A stretch of DNA of 64,000 bases from Ruminococcus albus AD2013 (GTDB taxonomy: Bacteria > Bacillota > Clostridia > Oscillospirales > Ruminococcaceae): the NCBI RefSeq assembly GCF_000526775.1, contig NZ_JAGS01000001.1, positions 2,666,001-2,730,000 of the forward strand, given 5' to 3'. The notes under the pieces are model-generated. The model had not been told where the DNA came from. It made no database searches and was given only the letters and a program-made list of their open reading frames with translations. This document shows positions 8,388-16,874 of this stretch, piece by piece. The position numbers were made by a program, and so were the translations under genes. Every line of letters starts with the position of its first letter. Within the stretch, counting starts at the first letter, position 1.

Positions 8388-8420
8388 AAAAACCGTACAG
8401 ACAAAACATCTGCACGGTTT
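8388..8420 (+). terminator. Hairpin with T-tail in the intergenic region
   Basis: Stem AAACCGT-CAGA/TCTG-ACGGTTT with a loop of about 7 bases, followed by TTTTT. No plus-strand gene ends here, so its partner transcript is unknown. Confidence 0.45.
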
Positions 8421-8435
8421 TTCAGTTTAGTCGGA

Positions 8436-8515
8436 TCCGCCAAAATGTCCGTGGGGAGATTCGGACTCCCCAAACCTTGTGTCTTAGACAAGTATGGTAA
8501 GCGTATAACCCCCCG
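8436..8515 (-). other. tRNA-like remnant
   Basis: The minus strand shows an anticodon-type arm (CTTGT, loop CTAAGAC, ACAAG; 8476-8492) and a T-arm-like hairpin (GGGGAG, loop TCCGAAT, CTCCCC; 8453-8471), spaced as in a tRNA. I could not find a matching acceptor stem or a good D-arm. It abuts the edge of the duplicated GH11 segment and may be a decayed tRNA-Leu-like sequence used in a past integration. Confidence 0.25.
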
Positions 8516-8553
8516 CGTCATAAATAAAGCCGCACAATTCATTACACAACAAA

Positions 8554-8590
8554 AACGGATAGCATCCGATAAGGACGGCTATCCGTTCTG
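8554..8590 (-). terminator. Terminator hairpin of GH11 copy 2
   Basis: Stem AACGGATAGC/GCTATCCGTT following the minus-strand GH11 stop; same family as 5081-5120. Confidence 0.65.
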
Positions 8591-8620
8591 GTTTATAAAA
8601 TTATTTTGCTGATGGAACTA

Positions 8621-9679
8621 TCACTTTACAGTAAAAGTCACAGCGTTTTTGATAGCATTTGCGGTGTCCAATTTGCCGTTAACTCTTGCAGCGATAGCTA
8701 CTTTGTAGGTCTTGCCAAGGGTGAGGTTCTTGGGAGTAGTATATTCTGTATCGGTGATATTCTCCTCCTGAACTCTCCACTTGCCTGCCAGATAAACAGC
8801 TACGCCGTAACTGTCAGCACCATTTACAGCGTCCCAAGTAAATCTCATCTGCTTGTACTGGCTGTTGTATTCCATATTTACGTTCTGAACGGAATTATCT
8901 TCAGGGTGATGGTAGCCGCCGATTACACGCATGTTCATAGTAAGTTCAGCCCGACCATCGGACTCCCAGCCTTCAATGTTGAAAACACATTCGTACAGGT
9001 TACCCATCTTCATACCCAGGTTCTCCCAAGCCTTGAAGTGATCTAAAACGTTGACGGTGCCCTTGGTTCTTGTGTTCTGACGGATGCTGATATACTGTGT
9101 GAAACTCTTATTGCCTTCGATGGTATAGGTATTTCTTGAACTTGTGTAAACCTTGTATTCACCGCCGTCGATATTTACGGAACCCTTATACTCTGCATAA
9201 GGATCCTGTGCAGGAGACCAGTTCTTACAGTCTTCAATGATGTAGTACTCTACCAGAGGATTCTGCGCCCAGCCGTAGATACCGATCATGGCGTTACCGG
9301 ATGAACCTGAATACCAGATGCAATCGTAGTCACAGTATAAAGCACGATAGTCTTTGTAAGTATTGGGATTATTCAGACCCCAGTAAATACCACGATGAGC
9401 AATGAAGCTACCTCTTGAGCCGTTAGGTCCGCATTTCCACTGTGCGCCGAAACCACCGTCATTATCGTGCAGTGTCATTGTAGAAGAATTAGGGGTATCT
9501 GTCTGCCAGATCTCGTGGTGGTAGTCGTTATACCAGCCAATTTCCTGTGTGTGTGAAGGGCTGGCCGTAAGTGTCTTATCGGCATAAGCTGTGATAGCAG
9601 GTGCAACTGCAGACAGAGGCGATACTATCACCATACCGGCAACAAGAGCGCCTAAAACACGTTTTAAAACATTCTTCAT
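8621..9679 (-). CDS. GH11 endo-xylanase with C-terminal CBM37 (copy 2)
   Basis: A 352-residue secreted xylanase, nearly colinear with the copy at 5150-6202. The signal peptide is slightly longer (about 1-34). The catalytic Glu residues are conserved (about 144 in PLVEYYI and 236 in IEGWES). The CBM37-like domain (about 265-352) is almost identical to copy 1, while the linker between domains (GGYHHPEDNSVQN) differs from the Cys-containing linker of copy 1. Strong conservation in the CBM with divergence in the linker suggests gene conversion or selection on the CBM. GGAG precedes the ATG. Confidence 0.9.
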   Translation of the reverse strand: MKNVLKRVLGALVAGMVIVSPLSAVAPAITAYADKTLTASPSHTQEIGWYNDYHHEIWQTDTPNSSTMTLHDNDGGFGAQWKCGPNGSRGSFIAHRGIYWGLNNPNTYKDYRALYCDYDCIWYSGSSGNAMIGIYGWAQNPLVEYYIIEDCKNWSPAQDPYAEYKGSVNIDGGEYKVYTSSRNTYTIEGNKSFTQYISIRQNTRTKGTVNVLDHFKAWENLGMKMGNLYECVFNIEGWESDGRAELTMNMRVIGGYHHPEDNSVQNVNMEYNSQYKQMRFTWDAVNGADSYGVAVYLAGKWRVQEENITDTEYTTPKNLTLGKTYKVAIAARVNGKLDTANAIKNAVTFTVK

Positions 9680-10507
9680 AAGCTATTCTCCTCTCGTTCT
9701 AAAAAGATTACAACTATAAACAGATACTTAAATGATACAGCACATTGACCCTTTCGGCTCAATGTTAACTGCTGTATTATTTGATTATATTTTATAATTT
9801 TTTAGTAATTGGTTCTAATCAAATTTTGCTTATTATCATTTTGACGATACCACAAATTGCGATTTTTTACCTTTTAGACATCAACTATTTACTTTTTGAA
9901 TTATAATCACCACAAATCTTTTAATCATTTTAAGATAAGCATTTAACACATAAAACCCCAGAACTGCGCAGTTTCACAGGATCGATAGCATAGAAAATGT
10001 ATGTTCACAAACAAGAATCTGTCTGACATTAATGCAATTTTCCTGTCATAAATTTAATATTATTTGCGCTAATATTGATAAGTTTAAAATCGTACATCAT
10101 TCACAAAGTATGAGTTGTTTGTGATAAAAAGAAGGCTTGAAAGAGAAATGTCCTTTATATATTAAATAGCGCCGTTAGAAAGTGTCATTACGATGCTTTC
10201 TCCTTGACAAAAACCGGTGACTGCACTTGACATAATAAAGTGTCTGTCCATAACAAGATACGTTCACTTTTGGATGACAATTTTTGAGAGCGGTGACATT
10301 AGTATAATCAAAACGGTTTATATCTTATCATTTTTTATGTTGTTGTCAATATCTTCATTAAGATTATTTCGGATATCTCGTAAGCGCAGAATATCCCGCA
10401 CACCTAAAATTAATACCCTGCAAGGGCTCAACATCCGTATATATCGCTCACGAAGTAACGGAATAAAAAAACAGGGGCTGCGAACAGCCCCTTAAAAATG
10501 TATCATA
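9680..10507. other. Long AT-rich non-coding region
   Basis: The first 440 bp are the duplicated upstream region of GH11 copy 2, with the conserved -10 box TATCAT (minus strand). From 10118 to 10461 I see no gene; a 92-codon plus-strand frame there lacks a ribosome site and family features. A terminator lies at 10462-10492. Confidence 0.6.
10462..10492 (-). terminator. Terminator of the BspA-like gene
   Basis: On the minus strand, stem AGGGGCTG/CAGCCCCT with a TTCG tetraloop followed by a T-run. Strong intrinsic terminator. Confidence 0.85.
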
Positions 10508-12745
10508 TTATCGCTTATATTTTATTTCGGAACCGCCCCATTCAACGACTGTGAAACCGTTTCTTTCAAATGTGGAAAGCTCCTGCGGTTCGATATCCAC
10601 TGCCTCTTCAAGAGGTACATAAGTCATGAATACGCGCAGCATACTGTCAGGTGCGGGTGTGATGTTCAGCTTAGCGGAATCTGTATATTTTTCACTCTGG
10701 AAAGAAATGAGATTATACTTGTTATGCTCCATTAAGGGCAGCCAGTATACGATAAACTCATTCATCTCATCTTCGGTCAGTCCCATATAGCTGAGCTTTT
10801 CTTTGAGGAAACTCTCGGTATCACTGCCTGCTACGCAGAATCCCTTGGAAAAATCAAATTCTGTACGGCAGTTTACAGCGTCCCAGAACAGGTATCTGTG
10901 ATGACTTCCGTCAACCTTGTTCACAAGTGATCCGTCAGGCTTTGCGACCACATCCCAGCCGTTGTTGTACTTAGGATAGGTAGTGGCAAGATCAGCTTCC
11001 GTCAGTTCTACCTCAACATGAACGTCTGTCTCCTTTTCGGGATAAAGGTAGATAACAGGCTTAGCAACTACAGGATATAAATAACGTGGAATTTCGATCT
11101 GTTTATCGCCATATTCATTCTCGACCTGTACCCAGCCGTACTGTCCCCTATACAATGTAAATACCCAGTTATTGTTATTTCCAATAACGCCGAGTTCCTG
11201 AAGGTAAGAATTTTTGGGGATCGTTGTAACTTTACCGTATCTTTTACCGGGTCCGCGATACATATTGATTTCATCGGCAATAACATATAGATCCGCACCA
11301 AATGGAACCTCTCTGGAAGGCTTGATATAGGAATTATTGCCGCCTATTTTACAGATTACATAATTTTTGATAGCGTTTTCTGTATCCCACTTGCCGTTTA
11401 CCCTTGCTGCGATAGCCACTTTGTAAGTTATGCCGGGTGTGAGATTTTTGGGAGTAGTATAGGTAGTGTCAGTTATATTCTGTGTCTGAACTTTCCACTT
11501 GCCTGCAAGGTATACAGCGATGCCGTACTTGTCAGCACGCTTGACTTTATCCCAGGTGAATCTTACCTGGTTGTATTCTTCGCTGTATTCTAATTTAATG
11601 TTGATGGGATATTTGAGATAATGCAAATAGGTTAAACGACGGACATAGATGTTCTTGCCGTTGTTTTCAATAACAGCATATTCGCCGTCATCGCTGACGA
11701 GATTTGCGGGGTCATCGGCGTTTGCCCAGCCTGTGTAGCTGTTGATGAGTCTCATTTCTTCTGTTATTTCAGTAAACTTCTCACCGAGTGTGAGGAATTG
11801 CAGCGTACTGCAATCTTCAAACATATCGATTATACTTGCCTTGGGATCACTCTCATCAGATGCCCGGCTTGTATCAAAACTGCTCAGATCAAGTTCTGTC
11901 AGGTCGGAACAATCAGAGAACATAGAAGACATATTAATGACATTACTTGTATCAAAGTTGCTCAGATCAAGTTCTGTCAGAGCGAAGCAGTTTTCGAACA
12001 TACCACTCATATCAGTAACTTTACCTGTATCAAATCCGCTAATATCAAATGTTGACATTTTTCGACAATTGTTAAACATCCATTTGAAATTTGTGACCTT
12101 GCTTGTATCAAACCCACTCAGATCAAATGATGTCAATTCAAGACATCCAGAGAACATACTGCTCATATCTGTTACATTGCTTGTATCAAATCCGCTTATA
12201 TCAAGTTTTGACAATTTATGGCAGGCATCAAACATACTATCGAAACTTGTGACCTTGCTTGTATCAAACCCACTCAGATCAAGTGATGTCAATTCAAGAC
12301 ATTCATAGAACATACTGCTCATATCTGTTACATTGCTTGTATCAAATCCGCTTAAATCGATGGTTTTTACTTTATAACAGCGTTCAAACATACTGCTCAT
12401 ATCTGTTACATTGCTCGTATCTGCATTTGAAAGATCGATGGAAGTACAACAACTAAAGCCCCAAAACAGCTCACTGCTATTTTCAGGAAAAACTGTTCCC
12501 TTTTCAGCGACAATGGATATGACTTTATCCCTGCTTGTTTTGAGAATTTCAATTAATGCACCACGATCTACCGTTCCACTCAGTGTCAGAACACCTGTTT
12601 CCTCATCAAATGAATAACACTCTGCCTCGGCAGCAGCTTCTGCCTGTGCTGTGATAGTCTGTGTGATAACAGGCGCACCATAGCTGACAACGCCTGCTGT
12701 CATACAAAGTGACATCAGTACTGCCAAAACTTTTTTCATCTTCAT
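10508..12745 (-). CDS. BspA-like surface protein with CBM37, SH3-like and KPVIYLYP domains
   Basis: This secreted 745-residue protein has a signal peptide (about 1-35), then about seven BspA/DUF285-type repeats of 25 residues (consensus TSNVTDMSSMFxxCxxLTxLDLSGFD; about 95-290), and a CBM37-like domain (about 370-460; YGIAVYLAGKWKV, PKNLTPGITYKVAIAA). A bacterial SH3-like domain follows (about 475-540; NMYRGPGKRYGKVTTI, YGWVQV). The C-terminal domain begins KPVIYLYPEKET, a module seen in many clostridial secreted proteins. No catalytic domain is recognised, so adhesion to plant polymer or to other cells is inferred. A broken paralogue lies at 6718-7102. Confidence 0.82.
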   Translation of the reverse strand: MKMKKVLAVLMSLCMTAGVVSYGAPVITQTITAQAEAAAEAECYSFDEETGVLTLSGTVDRGALIEILKTSRDKVISIVAEKGTVFPENSSELFWGFSCCTSIDLSNADTSNVTDMSSMFERCYKVKTIDLSGFDTSNVTDMSSMFYECLELTSLDLSGFDTSKVTSFDSMFDACHKLSKLDISGFDTSNVTDMSSMFSGCLELTSFDLSGFDTSKVTNFKWMFNNCRKMSTFDISGFDTGKVTDMSGMFENCFALTELDLSNFDTSNVINMSSMFSDCSDLTELDLSSFDTSRASDESDPKASIIDMFEDCSTLQFLTLGEKFTEITEEMRLINSYTGWANADDPANLVSDDGEYAVIENNGKNIYVRRLTYLHYLKYPINIKLEYSEEYNQVRFTWDKVKRADKYGIAVYLAGKWKVQTQNITDTTYTTPKNLTPGITYKVAIAARVNGKWDTENAIKNYVICKIGGNNSYIKPSREVPFGADLYVIADEINMYRGPGKRYGKVTTIPKNSYLQELGVIGNNNNWVFTLYRGQYGWVQVENEYGDKQIEIPRYLYPVVAKPVIYLYPEKETDVHVEVELTEADLATTYPKYNNGWDVVAKPDGSLVNKVDGSHHRYLFWDAVNCRTEFDFSKGFCVAGSDTESFLKEKLSYMGLTEDEMNEFIVYWLPLMEHNKYNLISFQSEKYTDSAKLNITPAPDSMLRVFMTYVPLEEAVDIEPQELSTFERNGFTVVEWGGSEIKYKR

Positions 12746-12912
12746 AAATATGCCTCCCGTTCAATTAAATTGGATATTATAGTATATCTATAAAATACAG
12801 AATGATTATAACACGCCTTAAAGACATTGTCAATATTTTTGACATATAAGTTTAATCATTCGTCAATTGTCAATAAGAGAAAACATTATTAATGTATATT
12901 TTTATTACTCAA

Positions 12913-12955
12913 CCAAAACGGATAGACCGTCCATTGCAGACGGCTATCCGTTTTG
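12913..12955 (-). terminator. Terminator hairpin in the CBM37-gene family
   Basis: Long stem CCAAAACGGATAG/CTATCCGTTTTGG with an inner ACCGTC/GACGGC extension. It lies downstream of a decayed CBM37 coding remnant and belongs to the hairpin family at 5081 and 8554. Confidence 0.75.
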
Positions 12956-12964
12956 GTCTTTAAA

Positions 12965-13032
12965 ATATTTTGCCGTTAGAGCGATCTCTACCCTGTAAGA
13001 TCTGCCGTGGGTGAGATTTTTTTGAGAAGATT
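12965..13032 (-). pseudogene. Remnant of a CBM37 C-terminus
   Basis: On the minus strand the bases read KNLTHGRSYRVEIAL, matching the CBM37 words KNLTPGITYKVAIAA in the neighbouring genes. They are followed by the same type of terminator hairpin. It begins about 30 bp after the stop of the metallopeptidase gene, so that protein may once have carried a C-terminal CBM37, or a whole CBM37 gene was deleted here. Confidence 0.6.
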
Positions 13033-13060
13033 TTTCTGTTAAACAAACTGCTTCAAGATA

Positions 13061-14266
13061 TCAGAACTTTCCTCTGATATCATAATCCTGCAGAAGTACA
13101 GAAGTCTCTCCTTTTTCGGAATATGAGGACAGATATGCAAAGTCGGAATCTGTGTAAAGCTCCCATGCTTCATCAGCGGTCTTGCCCTCAAGTTCGGTAC
13201 CCTTGAATATCTCCTGCCATGCATCATCCCATTCTGCAGAGCTGTATTTTTTATTATAGCACACCTCACAGAATCTGCGCATGATATCTATATCTCCATT
13301 TGAATACATATAGTCCAGCCATACCAGAAATCTGACGGATGTCTTTCTTGTATCCTGCCCATCAACGGTCTGAAGCAACCAGCTATTGTCGTTGTAATAA
13401 CCGTTATCCATTGCATACTCCATTCGGCAAACATCGGCGAACAATTCAATATAAGAACTGTATTCAAGAAAAGGATTTTCCCAGCCTGCCTGTATTACGT
13501 GTGCCAGTTCATGGACGATACAATCGTAATCATCCGGGTTGCTGTACAGCCATTGGTCGTGCAGATGAACAAAGTTACCCCCTGCTTCAGCAACTTCATA
13601 GCCCTCGTCCTCAATTGCAAGTATCACATCTGTGGGCGGGTCAGTAATATCAGCATATCTTTCGTACATTCTGGGATAACTCTGCCAGAACAGCCTGGAA
13701 AGCTGCAACATATCATCGGTGGTGGTGAATTCGTCCCATTTTGACAGATCGATGGTAAATCTGTAATACCTGCCGTTCACAGTACCTGTTTCAACTATGC
13801 TTTCATCACCGACTTCAACAGAAACATTATTAAGGGAATCCTCAAACATCTTTTTTGTATCAGTATGATCCTGCTGCTGACCGCCATCGTGATCAGATGT
13901 ATTGTCATTGGTGTTCGTGCTCGTGCCGTTCTGATCCGTTGTGTTGTTTGTGTAGTTCTGATCGTTAATAATTATTGTGTTGTTTGTATCGTTCTTTTCT
14001 TTTGATGCCTTTGAACTGTCCGATACGGTTTTCTCTTTTTTCTTTTCTGCCGATGAACTTTCCATTTTTTCGGAAGACTCTGTCTGCACGGCTGAGCTTT
14101 CCTCAGACTTTTCGCTGCTGTCGGAAATATCTTCCGAAACCGTACTCGTGATTTCTGCCTGAGAGCTGTTTTCTGCGGTTTTCTTAGAGTCTTTTTTATC
14201 AGTACTTCCGCAGGCAGTCAATAATACTGTGGCTGTTATTGCGATAATGAAAAGTTTTTTATTCAT
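13061..14266 (-). CDS. Lipoprotein metallopeptidase, basic-secretory-protein-like
   Basis: This 401-residue lipoprotein starts at the ATG at 14266, which has GGAGG 7 bp upstream. A signal peptide ends in the lipobox LLTAC. A Ser/Thr/Asn/Asp-rich linker (about 22-150) holds the catalytic domain away from the membrane. The domain (about 170-385) contains the zinc motif HELAHVIQ, followed by SYIELFADVCRMEYA as a possible third ligand region, then SVRFLVWLDYMY. This order fits the basic secretory protein (BSP) peptidases of plants and bacteria. The substrate is unknown. Loss of a CBM37 tail is possible (see remnant 12965-13032). Confidence 0.8.
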   Translation of the reverse strand: MNKKLFIIAITATVLLTACGSTDKKDSKKTAENSSQAEITSTVSEDISDSSEKSEESSAVQTESSEKMESSSAEKKKEKTVSDSSKASKEKNDTNNTIIINDQNYTNNTTDQNGTSTNTNDNTSDHDGGQQQDHTDTKKMFEDSLNNVSVEVGDESIVETGTVNGRYYRFTIDLSKWDEFTTTDDMLQLSRLFWQSYPRMYERYADITDPPTDVILAIEDEGYEVAEAGGNFVHLHDQWLYSNPDDYDCIVHELAHVIQAGWENPFLEYSSYIELFADVCRMEYAMDNGYYNDNSWLLQTVDGQDTRKTSVRFLVWLDYMYSNGDIDIMRRFCEVCYNKKYSSAEWDDAWQEIFKGTELEGKTADEAWELYTDSDFAYLSSYSEKGETSVLLQDYDIRGKF

Positions 14267-14691
14267 AGATATACCTCCGTTTAAAATGATAACAGGTTTG
14301 CCGTGAACATTCAAAAAAGATAGAACAGATGATGGATTTTCCTGATATAAATCATTTTCGGCATTTTTATGATCTCAGGCACAGAGTATCAGATACTTTC
14401 CCGTATCCCTGTCAGTGGCTTCAACTGTGTGCCGAAATTCACAGACGCATTGCTTTTCGCTTTCGAGTTAATAGACGCTTAAAGTTCAAAAAAAGACTTG
14501 ATATTTTTGTACTTTGTATATATGCACATAGGAAAAGTTCTGATTTTTAACCTAATTATACATCTTGCGCAAGGAGTAATTTGCTCCGTCCCGAGCGGCT
14601 TTAAAAGAACTTCTTATTATAGTGAATGAGATAAATGTCGTTCCGATTGGTGGATGTGCAAAAAGTTTACAAACAAATCCACGGAAATATG

Positions 14692-14720
14692 TAGACAAAA
14701 ACGAAATAATATGTTACAAT
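14692..14720 (+). promoter_or_regulatory. Promoter of the GH9-CBM37 gene
   Basis: TAGACA (14692-14697), a 17-bp spacer, TACAAT (14715-14720). The start codon is about 90 bp downstream. The remainder of the 545-bp gap (14267-14811) shows no gene. Confidence 0.65.
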
Positions 14721-14811
14721 ATTTTCATATTGGATAATGATCTTGCATGGGTGGCAGGATCGGTCCTATTATCCGTATATGTTTAAAACTATGGAAGAGG
14801 AGTGTTTAGAG

Positions 14812-16665
14812 ATGAAAAATCAAAGGAAGAAGATCTCAAAGATCACAGCATTCACAACTGCACTGCTATCAGCAGGCACAATGATGACGTCAGCGATACC
14901 GTCTGCGACGGTGACAGCATCTGCATATGGCGAGGACGCAAATTATGCGGAAGCTCTGGCATTATCACTGTATTTCTATGATTCTAACCAGTGTGGTACA
15001 GGGGTAGACGATAACCCGCTGGCATGGAGAGGAAACTGCCACGTAAGCGATGCACAGGCAAACCTTTCAAACGCTGTAAATCTCGGCAATGCACGCAGCG
15101 TTGTTGACCCTGACGGAGACGGCAAGGTCGATGTTTCAGGCGGTTATCACGATGCAGGCGACCATATCAAGTTCAATCTGACCATCGGTTTCGGCATGAA
15201 CAGCCTGGCACTTTCCGATTATCTCAATCCGGGTGCTTATCAGAAGGCAGGCTGCCGCGACCATCTGCTGTACATTCTGAAGAATGGTGCAGACTACATG
15301 ATGAAGACAACATTCCTGGATAACAGCGGCGACGTAGGCGCTGTATGCTACATGGTATCCAACGAAGGCGACCACAGCTACTGGGGTTCTCCCGAAAAGC
15401 AGAACGGCGACCGTCCTACTTACTGGCTGACACCTTCCAGCAACAACTCTGCTGTTGTACTTGAAATGGCAAGCGCCCTTGCAGGTACTGCTGTTGCATT
15501 CAAGGATTCCGATGCTACTTACGCTGCTAAGTGTACAAAGTATGCCAAGGCGCTTTATAAGTTCGGCACACAGCATTCAGGCAACTATATGGAAGGTATG
15601 GGTTCCATGTATGCCACCAATTCACAGTATCAGGACGAGCAGGCTATGACCGAAGGCTGGCTGTATGTACTGGGCGAGGGCTCAATGCCTTCTTTCAAGC
15701 CCACAGGCAACGGCTGCTACAATAATCAGTATTACGATTACTATCTGTACAGCTGGGACAAGGTCTGGTCAGGTTATGCTGCGCTGATGTACAAAAAGAC
15801 AGGCGATGAAGCATACGCTAAGGAACTTCAGTTTGAAGTAAATAACATGGGCGGCCTGAGAGAGGGTACTTATAATTCCTGCAAGCAGGAGTGGGGCTGC
15901 ACACGTTACAACTGTGCTGTTCAGATGGAAGCACTTGCGTCCATCAACGGTGATAAGAACTCCGATCTTGCAAAGGGCGCAAAGTATCAGATGAACTATA
16001 TCCTCGGCAGCAATCCCCAGAACAAGAGCTTCCTGACAGGTTTCGGCAACTCCTGGTCTTCCAAGGTACACCACAGAGCTGCAAACCCCGGTAACGGAGA
16101 TGCTTCCTCCAATCCTGATGCCAAGTATGTAAACTACGGCTATCTGATCGGCGGACCTGATTCTTCAGGTACATTCAACGAAGTAACCGACAGCTACCGC
16201 TGGACAGAGGGTGCGCTTGACTACAACGGCTGCTTCGCTCTGGCTTGTGCAGCACTTGTTAATCTGAACGGATGCACCAGCGATGGCGCTTCAAGGATAG
16301 TAAACAGTGCTTCTGAATTCAAGAAGAACTATTCTTTCGGCAGCAACAATAATAACAATAACTACGGTAATAACGATCCTGAGGTATATCCCGCTATCAC
16401 CGCTGTAAATTACAACCAGAAGTATCACCAGATACAGTTCATCTGGTCTCCTGTACAGGGTGCTACCAACTACGGCATAGCAGTTTATCTGGCAGGCAAG
16501 TGGAGAGTTCAGACATCCTCTATCCCCGCTTCTTCAAGAAGCTATGTAACACCTAAGAACCTGACTCCAAACATGACTTACAGAGTTGCTATCGCAGCTA
16601 AGGTAAACGGTGAATGGACATCGACAGCATCTATCAAGAATGCTGTAACAGTTACTGTAAGGTAA
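14812..16665 (+). CDS. GH9 cellulase with C-terminal CBM37
   Basis: A 617-residue secreted endoglucanase or processive cellulase of glycoside hydrolase family 9. The ATG at 14812 is chosen because GAGGAG lies just upstream and a signal peptide follows directly (about 1-37). The catalytic domain (about 40-505) has the catalytic Asp pair in GGYHDAGDHIKF, the conserved His in VHHRAANPG and the acid/base Glu in SYRWTEGALDYNG. An Asn-rich linker (SNNNNNNYGNN) leads to a CBM37-like domain (about 533-617). The gene has its own promoter and terminator. Confidence 0.93.
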   Translation: MKNQRKKISKITAFTTALLSAGTMMTSAIPSATVTASAYGEDANYAEALALSLYFYDSNQCGTGVDDNPLAWRGNCHVSDAQANLSNAVNLGNARSVVDPDGDGKVDVSGGYHDAGDHIKFNLTIGFGMNSLALSDYLNPGAYQKAGCRDHLLYILKNGADYMMKTTFLDNSGDVGAVCYMVSNEGDHSYWGSPEKQNGDRPTYWLTPSSNNSAVVLEMASALAGTAVAFKDSDATYAAKCTKYAKALYKFGTQHSGNYMEGMGSMYATNSQYQDEQAMTEGWLYVLGEGSMPSFKPTGNGCYNNQYYDYYLYSWDKVWSGYAALMYKKTGDEAYAKELQFEVNNMGGLREGTYNSCKQEWGCTRYNCAVQMEALASINGDKNSDLAKGAKYQMNYILGSNPQNKSFLTGFGNSWSSKVHHRAANPGNGDASSNPDAKYVNYGYLIGGPDSSGTFNEVTDSYRWTEGALDYNGCFALACAALVNLNGCTSDGASRIVNSASEFKKNYSFGSNNNNNNYGNNDPEVYPAITAVNYNQKYHQIQFIWSPVQGATNYGIAVYLAGKWRVQTSSIPASSRSYVTPKNLTPNMTYRVAIAAKVNGEWTSTASIKNAVTVTVR

Positions 16666-16704
16666 TACACAAGCTAAAATCAAATACCAATTGCGATACA
16701 TCAG

Positions 16705-16742
16705 CTCCGAGTCCTCTATATCACAAGGACTCGGAGTTTTGC
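16705..16742 (+). terminator. Terminator of the GH9-CBM37 gene
   Basis: An 11-bp stem (CTCCGAGTCCT/AGGACTCGGAG) followed by TTTT. Confidence 0.88.
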
Positions 16743-16785
16743 TATATCATTGAAAACGCAGGTTCGGCTCCCCTGCTGTGACCTC

Positions 16786-16814
16786 TTGACATTTGCCGTG
16801 GCCTGCTGTATACT
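16786..16814 (+). promoter_or_regulatory. Strong promoter of the flavoprotein gene
   Basis: TTGACA (16786-16791), 17-bp spacer, TATACT (16809-16814). Transcription would start about 50 bp before the ATG. Confidence 0.85.
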
Positions 16815-16874
16815 ATAACTACTGCAGACAGAACGATCTGCATAACCGGAAAACTATTAATAAAGGAGTAAACT

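Larger units (their letters stand above)
8525..10117. repeat. Direct segmental duplication, copy 2 (GH11 gene with flanks)
   Basis: Second copy of the segment described at 5052-6640, in the same orientation and separated from it by about 1.9 kb holding the pseudogene and the M15 gene. The non-coding flanks are conserved as well as the gene, so the duplication is recent or selectively maintained. Confidence 0.85.

Noticed and set aside
8234..8542. A minus-strand 102-codon frame upstream of the M15 gene
   Set aside because: It runs through a regulated promoter, a hairpin and a tRNA-like remnant, and lacks a ribosome site.
10217..10495. A 92-codon plus-strand frame
   Set aside because: No ribosome site, AT-driven composition and overlap with the terminator of the BspA-like gene.
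14303..14311. AATGTTCAC on the minus strand upstream of the metallopeptidase as a sixth LytTR site
   Set aside because: No second half-site 21 bp away, and the start codon is too close for the fixed -10 spacing.
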